Assembly: GCA_013331315.1 (NCBI GenBank)
Contig: DUGQ01000027.1
Coordinates: forward strand, 8,464-15,742
Length of the DNA: 7,279 nt
From: Thermoplasmata archaeon
GTDB taxonomy: Archaea > Thermoplasmatota > Thermoplasmata > UBA10834
Direction: 5' to 3'
Part shown: positions 5,973 to 7,279 of the stretch, piece by piece
Numbering within the stretch: the first letter of the stretch is position 1
How the letters are laid out: the number at the start of each line of letters is the position of its first letter
Made by a program: the position numbers and the translations under genes
The notes under the pieces: model-generated
Databases searched by the model: none
The model's input: the letters and a program-made list of their open reading frames with translations, nothing else
Told to the model about the DNA's origin: nothing

Positions 5973-6779
5973 TCATTCTCGGAGGCCCACTGCTCCTGCG
6001 AAGGTCTCGAGAGCGTCCCTCTCCATGAAGTGGAGCTTTCCGGGAATCACGATCGTGTGCAACGGCGGCCCGAAGTCGCGAAGTCTCATCTCGCCGAGCT
6101 TTCCAGCGGAGACGACGCAGTCGGGGGCGCCCGCTCTTGCCACTACACATACGAGCGTATCGTCGGATATCGCACGGGCAGGAGCGTCCATCTTCCTGGC
6201 CATCTCCAGAAGCAAGCGCATGCCCTCGTTCGCCGACATGTATCTCTCGTTCTCGGCATCGATGTCTAGGAGGACGAGCGTATGCAGACCTCTAGCAAGG
6301 TTCTCGAGCACCATCTCGCAGGGGCTCGTGGGGAGGTACCCCTCCTGGGGATATGGCAAGGTCGTTGTGCGGCCGAACTTGTAATGCTGGAGGCCGAGCG
6401 CCCCCGGCACGGCGGTGAGCACCGATGGGGCGTGGACGACGACCGTCTCTATGGAACCGCGGGCCGCACGAAGCCGGAGGTCGACGTGGGTCGTGGCCGT
6501 GAGAGGGTCGCCAGCGACCAGGAGGACAACTCTGTGGCCGTCGCAGGCATCGAGTATGACGGAGGCGTCCTCGACCGCTGTCCTGTCAAGGAATCGTATC
6601 TCCTTCCCGAGCCTCTCGGAGAGTCTGGATACGGAACCTTCGCTGAGCCTCGATGTGTAGGATTCCGAGAACACTATGTCCGCGTCCGCGATCTCGTCTA
6701 GTCCGCGGGCAGTGACGTCTCTGTCGTCGTGCAACCCCAGCCCTACGAGCGCCAGCCTTCCTTTCAATCCTTTGGGCAT
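5973..6779 (-). CDS. dphB: Diphthine synthase (EF-2 diphthamide methyltransferase)
   Basis: Uses S-adenosylmethionine to methylate the aminocarboxypropyl-histidine on elongation factor 2, the second step of diphthamide synthesis, in the cytosol. The 268-residue product is of normal length for archaeal DphB and has the tetrapyrrole-methylase (class III) fold. Motifs in order: GLGLHDDRDVT (13-23), which is close to the family's GLGLxDERDIT; AGDPLTATTH (89-98), the cofactor-binding GDP loop; HAPSVLTAVPGALGLQHYKF (116-135) with the following TTTLPYP; LDI (171-173); and GPPLHTIVIPGKLHFME (237-253). I chose ATG 6779 because the conserved N-terminus follows directly. Further upstream the frame stays open to an ATG at 6842, but that stretch holds the promoter; a GTG at 6788 is also possible. 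It is divergent from the Trm5-family gene, 95 bases away, pairing two translation-modifying enzymes. Confidence 0.95.
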   Translation of the reverse strand: MPKGLKGRLALVGLGLHDDRDVTARGLDEIADADIVFSESYTSRLSEGSVSRLSERLGKEIRFLDRTAVEDASVILDACDGHRVVLLVAGDPLTATTHVDLRLRAARGSIETVVVHAPSVLTAVPGALGLQHYKFGRTTTLPYPQEGYLPTSPCEMVLENLARGLHTLVLLDIDAENERYMSANEGMRLLLEMARKMDAPARAISDDTLVCVVARAGAPDCVVSAGKLGEMRLRDFGPPLHTIVIPGKLHFMERDALETFAGAVGLRE

Positions 6780-6808
6780 CGAGACCACGACGGCATGGCT
6801 GGCAGAGG

Positions 6809-6816
6809 TAATTGTA
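6809..6816 (-). promoter_or_regulatory. TATA box of dphB
   Basis: TACAATTA on the minus strand. The predicted transcript start is near 6786, seven bases before the ATG at 6779 and almost on the alternative GTG at 6788. This indicates a nearly leaderless message, in keeping with the lack of a good Shine-Dalgarno site. Confidence 0.4.
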
Positions 6817-6839
6817 CTCTTCTGTCGGCGAGTGTACCC

Positions 6840-6850
6840 CATACTTATCT
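6840..6850 (+). promoter_or_regulatory. TATA box of the Trm5-family gene
   Basis: CATACTTATCT stands out as AT-rich. The predicted transcript start is near 6871, four bases before the ATG at 6875, so the message is probably leaderless. Its position does not overlap the dphB box, so the two divergent promoters can work independently. Confidence 0.45.
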
Positions 6851-6874
6851 ATCCCGAAGCAGATTTCCCAGTGA

Positions 6875-7279
6875 ATGAAATCCCTTTGTGTCATCGCCCC
6901 CAAGAAGAAGGCCGAGCCAGTCAGGCAGCGGCTCATGTCAAAAGGCATTCTCAGAAGGGACCTCCAGATACGTTCGGATTCCAGGAACGTCTACCTGCCA
7001 GTCACCCAACGGGTGGATGTGGGATACCCGGTTGAGACGAAGGATTTCCAGGAGGCGGAGGAGCAGATCAAGGACTACCGTGTCCTCGTCGCGTTACCGG
7101 ACGACCTCAGACAGCACCTCCCTTCATCGTATGACGTGCTGGGTTCGATCGCGATCGTCAAGTTGTCCGAGGAGGCCCGGCCGTACGCGAGCGAGATCGG
7201 GAAGGCCATAATCGCCACCCAGAAGGCCATCAAGACCGTGTGCTCTGACATCGGGGTCGCTGACGAGTTCAGGACCAGG
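6875..7279 (+). CDS. Trm5-family tRNA (guanine-37-N1) methyltransferase, 5' part only
   Basis: Trm5 transfers a methyl group from S-adenosylmethionine to N1 of G37 next to the anticodon. This prevents frameshifting and, in archaea, begins wyosine synthesis. The first 135 codons are in the window and the frame is open at the edge. Seen: an N-terminal D1-like domain (about 1-60) with KKKAEPVRQRLMSKGILRRD (10-29) and VYLPV (39-43), then LPSSYDVLGSIAIVKL (83-98), the family hallmark, and IGKAIIATQKAIKTV (107-121) leading to EFRTR (131-135), where the conserved RNA-binding and catalytic region begins. The S-adenosylmethionine-binding domain lies beyond the edge. Related enzymes in this family (Taw2, Taw22) share the C-terminal methyltransferase-like domain, so the exact member (Trm5a, b or c) cannot be fixed. 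The start follows from a leaderless promoter and the expected N-terminus. Confidence 0.9.
   Translation, partial: MKSLCVIAPKKKAEPVRQRLMSKGILRRDLQIRSDSRNVYLPVTQRVDVGYPVETKDFQEAEEQIKDYRVLVALPDDLRQHLPSSYDVLGSIAIVKLSEEARPYASEIGKAIIATQKAIKTVCSDIGVADEFRTR

Noticed and set aside
1..7279. CRISPR arrays, insertion sequences, tRNA or rRNA genes
   Set aside because: I saw no regularly spaced repeats, transposase motifs, terminal inverted repeats or tRNA-like arms; gaps between genes are all under about 220 bases.

Overview
The window looks like chromosomal DNA from a GC-rich archaeon. The strongest evidence is at the right end: a diphthine synthase of the archaeal DphB type (diphthamide on elongation factor 2) stands divergent from the start of a Trm5-type tRNA guanine-37 methyltransferase. 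The promoters fit as well: several genes have TATA-like boxes about 26 bases before a start codon with little or no leader. An FtsZ-family protein argues against FtsZ-lacking Thermoproteota. A member of Thermoplasmatota or another FtsZ-bearing euryarchaeote is my best guess, but that placement is inference.

Layout, left to right: (1) bases 1-1251, minus strand, a Kef/CPA2-type cation:proton antiporter running off the left edge. (2) A divergent intergenic region, then at 1435-2367, plus strand, a diverged FtsZ-family protein that ends with the core fold and has altered residues in the GTP-binding and catalytic loops. (3) 2586-4139 and 4274-5356, plus strand, two peptidase-C45-like (acyl-CoA:6-aminopenicillanic-acid acyltransferase family) Ntn hydrolases. 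The first has a signal peptide and a long C-terminal extension; the second is a cytosolic protein of standard length. Each seems to have its own promoter, with a different dyad just after the TATA-like box. (4) 5462-5794, minus strand, a 110-residue ASCH/PUA-like protein. (5) 5973-6779, minus strand, dphB. (6) 6875 to the right edge, plus strand, the first 135 codons of a Trm5-family methyltransferase.

Functionally there are three blocks: a membrane ion antiporter; a middle section with a possible pseudo-GTPase FtsZ paralogue and a secreted/cytosolic pair of amide hydrolases or acyltransferases of unknown substrate; and a translation-related block (ASCH protein, EF-2 modification, tRNA modification). 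I saw no CRISPR array, insertion sequence, tRNA or rRNA, and no gene-free stretch longer than 300 bases. The items most worth following up are the FtsZ-like protein and the C45 pair with its operator-like dyads.
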